Source: Lepas anatifera | Lineage: Eukaryota > Arthropoda > Thecostraca > Lepadidae | Direction of reading: 5' to 3' | Length of the DNA stretch: 64,000 nt | Assembly: GCA_034440635.1 (NCBI GenBank) | Contig: JAOTON010002098.1 | Location: 434,001-498,000 of the forward strand | The notes under the pieces: generated by a model | What the model was told of the DNA's origin: nothing | Databases searched by the model: none | Seen by the model: the letters and a program-made list of their open reading frames with translations, nothing else | Position numbers and translations under genes: made by a program | Shown: piece by piece, positions 1 through 9,400 of the stretch | How positions within the stretch are numbered: the stretch's first letter is position 1 | Layout of the letters: each line of letters begins with the position of its first letter

Positions 1-80
1 ATTTTTAGATAATCCACCACACATAGTGTTCTGGTGACTTCCGGTTGAGGGTAATCCTTCCCGTGGGAGACACGGTGGGG

Positions 81-668
81 TTACATCTCCTTTAGGAAAA
101 ACAATGGCTGGGAACAGGAGCCTCCCGCCGTTGTAATAGTTTGGGGAAGCTTGGCTGTTTTGCAAAGCTTATAGTTCAAAGTAGTGTGCTTCTGTTGTGA
201 AGACAAAAGCTCTAGTTTCTTAAGAAGACGCTCTCTGCCCATTTCTAGCTCCTCTCTTAAAATCGACTTACCTTGGTAATGGGCCCACTGCCAGTAGGAT
301 CCAGTATTTTTGAGAATAGCACTTGATCTACATAAACTTCGCTGTAGGAAGGCCTTAGTTCTGAAGGCCGATTTGATCTCTTCATTTAGTATTGATTTTT
401 CTAGTCTGTCTATTTTCGTTGATATTCTTCTTCCATTCGTGTTTTTGAGCTGCACTGTCTTGTTTGAGATGAACTTTGGTGTTATATTAAGATATCTGCA
501 GTCTAGAAGAAAGTTGATACGTCCCGTAACATGAGCTAGTTTAGAATTTAGCCGAAAGAAAGAAACAGTCTCCAAAGTTTGGTCATCTCTAGGATATGAA
601 CTAAGTATGCGGAGAACAGTTGGCAGCAGCATTGTTATTATGAGCTCAGTGGTGTTGAAATTGACCAT
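81..668 (-). pseudogene. Penelope-like element, N-terminal ORF segment
   Basis: An open frame of 195 codons beginning MVNFNTTELI, the same start seen at 2288 in the opposite arm. It contains NFLLDCRYLNITPKFI, which resembles the region before the RT in PLE proteins (a Cys/Arg-rich helix followed by I-P-x-F/L), and charged helices likely to form coiled coil. It lies immediately downstream, on minus, of the terminal repeat, as expected for the start of a tandem PLE unit. It stops before any RT motif. Confidence 0.6.
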
Positions 669-966
669 TATCTGCCAAATTATTATTTTTATTTTAGATC
701 TAAATTCACACTAAAAGAATAGATACAGTAATAATCGGAGCTTTCGACATCAAGTCATCTTCAGCAAGGATACATTTTTGAGCACAAAAATTCAAAAAGA
801 CAAGCACACGCTTGGGAGCAACCACTTCTTCCTGCAGAATTAAAAACACGCATTCATACACAGTATACATATCAATATTTTCTTTCCTAAAACAGTTATA
901 TATATATAATTTTTTACATATATCACGCATCACAAGACCAACTAGATTTTTGCTTTGTAATTATTA

Positions 967-1259
967 TTATATATAGGATTTGTGGGTGATAGGCCAAGAA
1001 GCTGACATGGTATTCATTTTGGGTTCAAGATCACGTATAAAAATGGATTCCTTGATTTTCGTTTCTGCGACGTCCCGGTTAACACTTAAAATTTCGATCC
1101 GAAATAGGGAATTAATTTCATCATCACTTAGGTCTTTATGATAGTGTAATATATGATCACCGAAGGGCGTGTCCACTCTATGTAGGCGAGCATCACCTAA
1201 ATGTTCGTTTAGACGGTACCTAATGGGTCTTTTGCTCTCGCCTACATATGAATGGACAT
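967..1259 (-). pseudogene. GIY-YIG endonuclease C-terminus, inverted copy
   Basis: The 97 codons from VHSYVGESKRPIRYRLNEHL to the end are identical at protein level to the end of the plus-strand copy at 1692-1984. The inverted arm begins within the endonuclease domain, so this copy lacks the upstream zinc-finger-like cysteines and cannot be a complete enzyme. Confidence 0.85.
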
Positions 1260-1984
1260 GGATCATATAACATAGAAAAAATAGCTAGATTTTTCTCGCT
1301 CAATGGTTACCCTCAAAAGCTCATCACCAGCACCATACGATCATGTACAAGGAATTCTGCATCAAATGATTCTACAACTCTTAAGTCACACAATAGCCCC
1401 TACAAGAACAAAAAAGTCGTACTGATGTCATTTACATGCGCCTGCCGTTCGTTAATGATACACTGTCTAAGCGGATACAAGGAATCATCAGAGCCTCAAA
1501 ATTACCCATCCGCATATCCTGGACTTCCGGAACTCCCCTAAAACAAAAACTGATACGATCTGCTCTGATGCATCCTCCCTGTCCAGCTGGAAACAAACAC
1601 TGTCATGCTTGTGAGTGTGGCCTTCGGGGCAAATGTATGACCCGGCTCGTTGTTTATCAGGCCACCTGCACTAAATGTGAGCAGTTAGGGAATGTCCATT
1701 CATATGTAGGCGAGAGCAAAAGACCCATTAGGTACCGTCTAAACGAACATTTAGGTGATGCTCGCCTACATAGAGTGGACACGCCCTTCGGTGATCATAT
1801 ATTACACTATCATAAAGACCTAAGTGATGATGAAATTAATTCCCTATTTCGGATCGAAATTTTAAGTGTTAACCGGGACGTCGCAGAAACGAAAATCAAG
1901 GAATCCATTTTTATACGTGATCTTGAACCCAAAATGAATACCATGTCAGCTTCTTGGCCTATCACCCACAAATCCTATATATAA
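1248..1984 (+). pseudogene. Penelope-like GIY-YIG endonuclease with upstream Cys motif
   Basis: Frame 1 (from about 1260) gives IARFFSLNGYPQKLI, resembling the RT-thumb to endonuclease linker of PLEs. A frameshift near 1435 leads into the ORF to 1984. That part has a Cys-rich block (CPAGNKHCHACECGLRGKC, then YQATCTKC) and the GIY-YIG-like core SYVGESKRPIRYRLNEHL. Cys pairs before the GIY-YIG core are typical of PLE endonucleases. The RT domain is missing. Confidence 0.85.
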
Positions 1985-2192
1985 TAATAATTACAAAGCA
2001 AAAATCTAGTTGGTCTTGTGATGCGTGATATATGTAAAAATATATATATATATATATATAACTGTTTTAGGAAAGAAAATATTGATATGTATACTGTGTA
2101 TGAATGCGTGTTTTTAATTCTGCAGGAAGAAGTGGTTGCTCCCAAGCGTGTGCTTGTCTTTTTGAATTTTTGTGCTCAAAAATGTATCATTG

Positions 2193-2215
2193 CTGAAGAT
2201 GACTTGATGTCGAAA
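2193..2215 (+). ncRNA. Possible hammerhead-ribozyme core in the Penelope terminal repeat
   Basis: CTGAAGA (2193-2199) is followed by a GAC/GTC stem closing a 5-nt loop (2201-2211) and then GAAA. This is the order CUGANGA, stem II, GAA of the hammerhead core, which is known from PLE terminal repeats. The same motif is mirrored at 743-765. No convincing stem III or cleavage triplet was confirmed, so this is a candidate only. Confidence 0.3.
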
Positions 2216-2360
2216 GCTCCGGTTATTACTGTATCTATTCTTTTAGTGTGAATTTAGATCTAAAATAAAAATAATAATTTGGCAGATAATGGTCAATTTC
2301 AACACCACTGAGCTCATAATAACAATGCTGCTGCCAACTGTTCTCCGCATATTTAGTTCA

Positions 2361-2817
2361 AATACGATTGTAGGATTTTCTCTGGAGTAGGGTGTAACAG
2401 TTGTCTCTCCACGAAACCAACATCGTGACTTATTTTGGACAACAATTTTGATTCAGAAGTGTCTTTCATTTCAACTGTAGAAGAAAGAGTAAGATGGTGA
2501 CCCAGATGATTCATTAGTTAGAAATTAAAACAACATGGTGACTTAAGAATTTAATTGTTAGTTAAATAAGTGTATGGAAGATATGTGAAATTTTGCTGAA
2601 GACTGTTTAAGAATAGACCGAAACCGGTCCTAAAAGTATGCTGCTACATATTTTGTTTACTTTCTGTATAACTGTGAACGTCATTTTCGAAAAAAACAAC
2701 GAAGAACATAAAAATAAAATCAGGCTTATAGAAAGCAATGGAAGAAAAGTAATTAGTCTCAGTGCTGCTGTAAAATTCAACACAATATGTTTAGAAAATA
2801 ATCTGCTTCCCCGTTAA

Positions 2818-2886
<69 letters not shown>

Positions 2887-3379
2887 ACTATATACTATAT
2901 CTTATATATTTTATCTCCTATTTTTTATAATGCTCAAGAAAACTCTCTAAGAAATAATCCTTCGTTTTTACGTGCTTTTCGTTTCCTTATTATTCACTTT
3001 ATCATCAGATCTTTCTGCGTCTACCTGACAAGAATATCTGAAGAAATTATCGTGCCCTTGAGTTATATGAATAGCAGAAGCAGTCCGGTGCACAGTCTTC
3101 TAACGGAGCCGAATATGGGGACATAATTCAATATCTCAGGAAGTATGAATCACAGACCGATACTTTTGGTATTAATCGAAAGCTCTTTTCCCACAGATTA
3201 TGTGGACAACATATAAATGTCACGGCCTGACCACAGCGGGCATGACTGTCAGGTATTTGACCCTAGGTCACCAGCAAAAATAACTATATGTATATATGAC
3301 AATAAGGGGGGTTTGCATGGATGTTCTAGTTAATATCCAGACACTTTAAGTGTATACGCGCGATATTCTTGGCATTTAA
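2361..3379. other. No gene seen; one hairpin motif
   Basis: Apart from the TA microsatellite, nothing recognisable. GACCGAAACCGGTC at 2616-2629 forms a hairpin and is preceded by CTGAAGA (2596-2602), another loose hammerhead-like arrangement that may be a PLE remnant. Confidence 0.4.
2825..2881. repeat. (TA)n microsatellite
   Basis: Uninterrupted TA dinucleotides, about 28 units. ORFs translating as Tyr-Ile runs across it are not genes. Confidence 0.98.
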
Positions 3380-3860
3380 GACGCTATTTAACCCTCGCTT
3401 AACACACGCAGTGGAGGGGGCCCTAAAGTGCCCCCACCTATTTTTCCAAAGTAGCCAGATAACTGTTCGCCGCCGGAAAACGCTGCTCGGCCACATTTGA
3501 GAGCATTTATGAGGGCGCCGATTAATTCAGAAATTTTGAAAATCGGTCACTAATTGTTTTACTTATAGGCCTTCACAGTCAGACTCATATTTTGAGACCG
3601 TCGCTCTCGGGCGGTTGCACCAGTTCGCCTGCACTGTAGACCGAGTGATGACGTCATAACGTCATATAATCAGGTTATATGTCAATATTAACCCACAAGG
3701 TCAAGGTCAAGGTCAAAGGTCTCATTTCAAAGTCATTGACCGCAGTATTCCGGTCAGGCGTTACTCAGTGGCATTACTCAGCATGACGTATCTTATGCCA
3801 TGACTATAGTTAGGGCTACTCAGGGCCAGGGAGGTGGGTGGAAAGGAATCCATTTAAGAG
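3380..3860. repeat. Dispersed repeat shared with 38145-38620
   Basis: A segment around 3400-3450 (GGAGGGGGCCCTAAAGTGCC) matches 38160-38185 (GAGAGGGCCCGAAAGTGCCC). Both are followed at a similar distance by AAGGTCAAGGTCA-type runs and CATTGACC. Probably two copies of a non-autonomous element; its boundaries were not found. Confidence 0.5.
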
Positions 3861-4339
3861 CGGTAAAAATGACGTTTCAGGGGGCCCGAGACTTGATCTG
3901 AGAAGTCACGCTTCCCTCTCGCCTTCTCCTTCGCCTATGCCCCCTGAATCCACCTAAGCCCAAGAACATTACAAGCAGGGGTGCACCGGTCACAGGTGAA
4001 TCTAATAGGAACGGGCCCATCCCAATCCATAACTCTGTTCTCCTTGAAATCCCCCGGAAACTTCTGAAAAGGAAACGCTGCTTTCCATCTCCCCACCCCC
4101 GTACGCCACCTAAAAGGTCTCGCCGTTCATGAATGTCCCTTGGTCCAAATGGCACAGTGTAGCCTGTATTTCAGACTCCATGGACGATTGTCTTCTAGCG
4201 AATCTCCTTCATCTCGAGTAAGAAGTGCGTCTGTGACAGGGCAAATAAATAATTCAACGACATCTGCTGCCAGCTGTGTATTAAACCACGGTCCCCAGCA
4301 TCAGAGTGGCATTAAAAATACCACTAATTACAACTACAC

Positions 4340-4532
4340 CAAACGAGACCCACACGTCTCCTCAGGCGGCGACAGCTGTCAACAAGACCCACACGTTTCT
4401 CAGGTGGCGACAGTGTCAACAAGACCCACATTTCTCAGGCGGCGACAGCTGTCAACAAGACCCACACATTTCCTCAGGCGGCGACAGCTGTCAACAAGAC
4501 CCACACATTTCCTCAGGCGGCGACAGCTGTAA
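4340..4532. repeat. Minisatellite, about 36-39 bp x 5
   Basis: Five tandem copies of a unit containing CAAGACCCACAC and CTCAGGCGGCGACAGCTGTC. The last two copies are identical. ORFs here in both strands are repeat translations. Confidence 0.95.
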
Positions 4533-4775
4533 AGCCCGACTCGCACTAATAAAACAGAATCAAGCCAGGAATAACCCTGCCACGCGCGAAAGTGGAGGCT
4601 AAGTACGTACAGCACAACATGCCACGGCTGCATCACTTCTCCGTCAACATGCGCAGACTCGCTACGAACACCTTAGTGCAGAGAAACACCACTGTATCCT
4701 CCTACTTCCAGAATACAGCCACAGTGCAGCAGTCTCCGACGCCTCTGCCAGAGACTGCTCGACGTGCACGTTACA

Positions 4776-4912
4776 CGGAACAGGACTACACTGATCTGCG
4801 GTGTTTCCAGAAGTCTTGACACTGGACAGGACTACACTGATCAGAGGCGTTTCCAGAAGTCTTGACACTAGACAGGACTACACTGATCATAGGTGTTTCC
4901 AGAAGTCTTGAA
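4776..4912. repeat. Minisatellite, about 47 bp x 3
   Basis: Three tandem copies containing CAGGACTACACTGATC and GTTTCCAGAAGTCTTGA with few substitutions. Confidence 0.92.
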
Positions 4913-5133
4913 AGGGGAAGGCGGTGGCATGGCATAGCAGCCAAAGTAGGCTTTCAAGGACCTGTGTAGCAGTACAAGGGCCATTCGACCATGCGGGAGG
5001 GGCGTGGCCTCACGGAGGAGGCGTGACCACATATTTACTTATTGGGGGAAGAGGGTGGTCTCTGACCTAGCAACGACCACAGGGGGCGGGGAAGGGGGTG
5101 AAACCGAAGCTTAAGGGCCGTTTTGGAAAAAAA

Positions 5134-5208
5134 TCAAGCAGATTACTTAGAGTAAACAATGTGAGGAATTAGAGTAACCAATGTGAGAAATTAGAGTAAC
5201 CAATGTGG
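5134..5208. repeat. Short tandem repeat, about 23 bp x 3
   Basis: Three units of TTAGAGTAACCAATGTGAGAAA type. The surrounding 4913-6295 has no gene or element that I can recognise, apart from the 3' end of the Spätzle gene at 6296. Confidence 0.85.
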
Positions 5209-6295
5209 GATTATTTGCGTGGGCTCACGTTGAAAGGCGTGAAAAAATACTATAATAATCTACTGAGCGCTCAGATTTGGGAGGGGCGTCTCTGCCTGGC
5301 TTGCCAGCTGAGGGAGGGGTCACTTTCCAGAGTAACAGCCCGATATAGACACGACATAAAACATTCCAATGAGCTGGAATTACAAATTAACCGTTTTGGA
5401 CGTAATATAGTCTCTAAACTCATTTTTCTCTAAATTATGCTTGAGCGTTTAGCGAGATGGAATTTTCAGATAATATTGAAGATTGAATGTCGAGAGGATC
5501 TCCACTTTGGTTATTTTTGAACAGTTGTTTATCGACTATGCCCTTGGCAGGGCTGATAGCACCGTTATCTTCCCATTTTGGTAGAAATCTAACTTTTGTC
5601 AACTAACTTCAAGGTCAGCGGAGAAAGATACGAGAAAATCTGGTGTTTTTGGAGTTCTATATAAATACGTTGTTATTCGTCTGAATTTCAGGAGTACACA
5701 GCTGAGAGCCTTTCCCAACCATGATTGCCTGAACTCAAGTGTAAAATATTGGTTGCATGGCAACAGCTAGAAACAGCAGGGCAGCACCTGGCTGGAAAGC
5801 CGCATTGAGCACAGGGCTTGATAACAGACACGTCACACAGTAGGCTATTCTCATCTTCATTTCACCACTGACATCCACCCACTCTGGCCTAAGATGATAG
5901 CCTCAACAGGCCCCAAGGTCGCTCGCTACAGGACACTGCTACCCTACCTCATATTTTCATCGATATGATTCAATCAGCAGTCCCTTTGAGCTCCTTCCCC
6001 GGCGGGCACGACACACTACATGATAAAACTGTACTCCACGGCAAGAAGTCTATGATGGGCTGTCTTCGGTTCGTACAGAGGTGGCGCTGTATGCTAGCAG
6101 GTGGCGCCGCCTACACGTTGACAACCGAGCGCAAACTGCAACTGTTCTGTTGTCATCAACGGCCAAAGCACGTTGAACGTTTGGTATCGATTGCCGATTG
6201 TCTATCATCTGTAGTAATGACTGTTCATTGACTTTTTTAAGCCACGTTTCCTACCGATATGTGGTTCTTCGCAGAGGTGGCTTCTGATTGGTAGT

Positions 6296-6452
6296 TTACG
6301 GTGGACATCTGCATGCGCAGCAGGATGGAAACAAGAACCAGTCGATGAATATTCCTTTACAGTCATTGTCTGGATCGTAGGCCAGAAGCCGATGGTAGGT
6401 GTATTTCTGCTCGCAGATACAGTCGCCCGTGCATCTGTTGGTGGACGTTCCT
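6296..6452 (-). CDS. Spätzle exon E: C-terminal half of cystine knot and stop
   Basis: A pyrimidine-rich tract ending CCACAG precedes 6452. The exon encodes [20 protein letters not shown], then [10 protein letters not shown] and [15 protein letters not shown], ending at TAA 6298-6296. The Q-K-Y-x-x-H-R-L-L-A block and the terminal P-S-C-C-x-C are the strongest Spätzle hallmarks in the window. No polyadenylation signal was evident just downstream. Confidence 0.92.
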
Positions 6453-9400
6453 CTGTGGAGTGAAGACAGAAGAGTGAGAAGCGGACGCTGTTTGCACCCT
6501 GGATCTATTTGTTCACTCTCCACCAACTGCTCCGATGTTTTTAATGACCGGGCCGAGCACGACGGGGTAAGTAAAGTGGGTGAGAATACAGTGTCAAAAG
6601 CCTCAAGTTACAAAGGATAAGCTCGAAAAATGAAAATGTTCGCAAACATCGCACCATGACTAACGCTTTCTTCTCTGGCTAACAGAAAAAAACAATTGAT
6701 ATACGATCGGCCTATGATAAATGCCAGTTGCTTATGTAGGTATATCAGGGCCTGTATCATTTGATCAATATGACGATAAATCTTTTTACGTCCATTTTCC
6801 GCGTGTAGCATATTCTTCCATATTTCAGTTCACAAACTTACATCAAAATCATATGCAATTATGTTAAGCAAGGACAGGCGGGAGTTGACAGAACATTCAA
6901 CATGAAGAACACAGGTTCGTTATACTCTAATTTTAAGAGTGCAATGAAAAGGAATCATGCTTGCAAGGCAAATATTGAACCAATGATATGGACATAATTA
7001 GGGGAGAGGGTGGTAAGACGGGCATAGTTGTGTTTGGACTGTGTGTCTCACTCACTTTTCATATGACGGTGATGAGATTTCCCTTGTAGCTTCAGCAAAC
7101 ATTTATCTAACCCTGGGCTTAAGCATACTAGGATCCGTGCTTATTCCTTTGAGTAGTAACGTTTACCGTAGAATGCTGCAAAAGTCCGTCTTACCCCAAC
7201 AGGTGGGGTAAGACGGGCTTTTGAAAATAGCTCATCATATGCTAGAAATTTTTGACAAAAAACCATACCATATGGAGCAAAAATGAGGTCTGGAACATTT
7301 TGCAAAGCATTGTTTCGATAACACAGCCGGCAGACAATTATTTTGCGGAAATTCCATAAAATGATGATTTTTTCATTGGATTCAAACGAACAATAATTTA
7401 CAGCTCCTAATCCGGTTTGCAGGACCTTCTGGGACTGATTCCTTTTAATCATGTAAAAACAACAGCGATAAATATTATATACTTTATGGCAATATAATAT
7501 TTCCTTTCGTGCCCGTCTTGTCCCATATCAATATTCCAGAAAGTTTCATTGTGGGCGATCATCATGCAAGGGTAATATAAAACTTCAATCACCTAATCCA
7601 TGTAAACGCTCTCCCCTGACAGATTTTGCATATTTGACTTTCAAAATATGACCAGACACTGACAGAACGCTACAAACAAAACTACTAACAATGGTAGATT
7701 GAGACATCAATACTGTTTTTTCCAAAATTTTGGAAAAACAATAAAGGTTAGGAATTTGTTTTTTGGCTCATGATCAGTCACCCAAACACATACGTATGCA
7801 AATAATGGGATATCTATACAATTGATGGTTTGGTCCACAGAGCCTGTGCCCGTCTTACCTACTATGCCCGTCTTACCACCCTCTCCCCTACATCAAGTAA
7901 CAACGAACAGGTAAGTATACTACTGTCAGAATATTCGCCTGCGACTTTAAGTTCTAAACATTGTGCACCATGCGGGAAAATCACTCCGAACGTGTATACT
8001 TGCTTGCAGATTTCCTGGTGAATAGCCTGAGGGAAGTGTTTTGTGTTGACGATGGCCCTGATCTCGCCGGCTGAGTTTGCGGCCCAGTAAGGTGTTATGA
8101 GCTCCACTTTGGACTCACAGGAATCCTCCCTGAAATCGGTGCATTTCGTGAGTTTCCCTGGTGTTAGCATGCTCAATATCACACTCACCTGCAGTCATCT
8201 CGCAATAATGAAAAAAACCGAGGACTTTCATTTGCAGATCCCAATTCATGTCGATGTGAATTTCCGACCCACAGGACTCTATAACAGGTGGGAAGCAGGC
8301 CACCCGGCTAATGCTGGACTCTGCACCAGTGGCGGATCCAGGAGTTCATTTGGGGGGTTAGGGGGCGGCTAGGGGGCTCCAGCCTCACATCACCAGTACC
8401 TCGGGCGGGCCCCCGCCTATGTATTAACTGTAGGGGCTCGGACATTTGGGGGTTTCAGCCCCCCTTGGATCTGCCACTGCTCTGCACCACATCACGCATG
8501 GGCAGATACAGGGGCCATGGGGGCCACGTGCCCCCCACCCCGATCGACCCTCGGCGCCCCCTGAAATTGTCACGGCGCCCCCTGAAAGGTCGATGGCGCC
8601 CCCTGAAATGTTTCTTCCCACTCCCCCAGGCAACGAAAATTGGACCCCACCGATAAGATTTTGCGCCCATCTGATAGGTTTTTCCGGTCAAAAGTGGCGT
8701 CCCCCGGACCGGATTGCACCCCCCGGGAAGGTGCCCCCCGATCGGCAATCCTGGATCCGCCTATGACATCACACTGTTCACTTAAAACTGCGCCTAAATG
8801 AAAATGGTTGGTGAGCGTGAGCCATTGCTCAGGCCCTGTTCATCGCATCGGTGGATGTAAAATGGACGTAAATGTTCAATGCTTACGTAAGACAGCCAAT
8901 CAGAGCGCGCTGGGCACAACCCAGACTGTTTCTGTTAAACCTGTTGCCGCAACGTTAAAGACTTCGCCCTGTCCTGAAATTCCCTTTGGCAGCATTAATG
9001 AGGACTTACAACATTGATGGGTTTCGGAGTGCTGCGGCGAGGAGAATGAATGTAAGTTGACAAGGTGTATACTGGCCTGTCACCTCCAAGTCTGGATGTA
9101 AACTACACTTTGATTACACATTCGGGCACAACCAGGGAATATTTTAATCACAGTGGTGGGCATTTTGCCCACCGTCCCTTTGCCCCAGTGACTCCCAGAA
9201 CGGCCCGTGCCCCCGTCCAATCATTCGTACTCTGGAGTGCCCTTTTGGTGACAATTGTGCCTTTGCCAAATGCCCGCCAGTAATTTCTTAAAATATGTCT
9301 GGGCACAACCCTTCATCAGAATCAGGTAGGTCAAATCACAGGCATATCCAGTCATAGTGTAGTCAGACCTCGAATTCGAGGCCTTCGTGAGTTTTGAAGT

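Larger units (their letters stand above)
1..2360 (+). mobile_element. Penelope-like retroelement, 5'-truncated, between inverted arms
   Basis: Penelope-like elements (PLEs) encode a reverse transcriptase fused to a C-terminal GIY-YIG endonuclease and often end in partial tandem or inverted repeats. Here a plus-strand endonuclease segment (1260-1984) is followed by the element's terminal repeat and the first codons of the next unit (ATG at 2288). A near-identical inverted copy of the endonuclease end, terminal repeat and ORF start lies at 597-1259 and runs on minus into an N-terminal ORF (668-81). No RT core is visible; the left side may extend beyond the window. Confidence 0.85.
597..2360. 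repeat. Near-perfect 0.66-kb inverted repeat with 0.43-kb loop
   Basis: Arms are 597-1259 and 1692-2360. They differ mainly in the length of a TA run near 2040 and a few substitutions (for example CKKLYIYNC versus CKNIYIYIYNC in the translated arms). The loop 1260-1691 holds the unique upstream endonuclease part. Confidence 0.9.

Noticed and set aside
4340..4912. CRISPR-like regular repeats
   Set aside because: Units are contiguous tandem repeats without unique spacers, in eukaryotic DNA.
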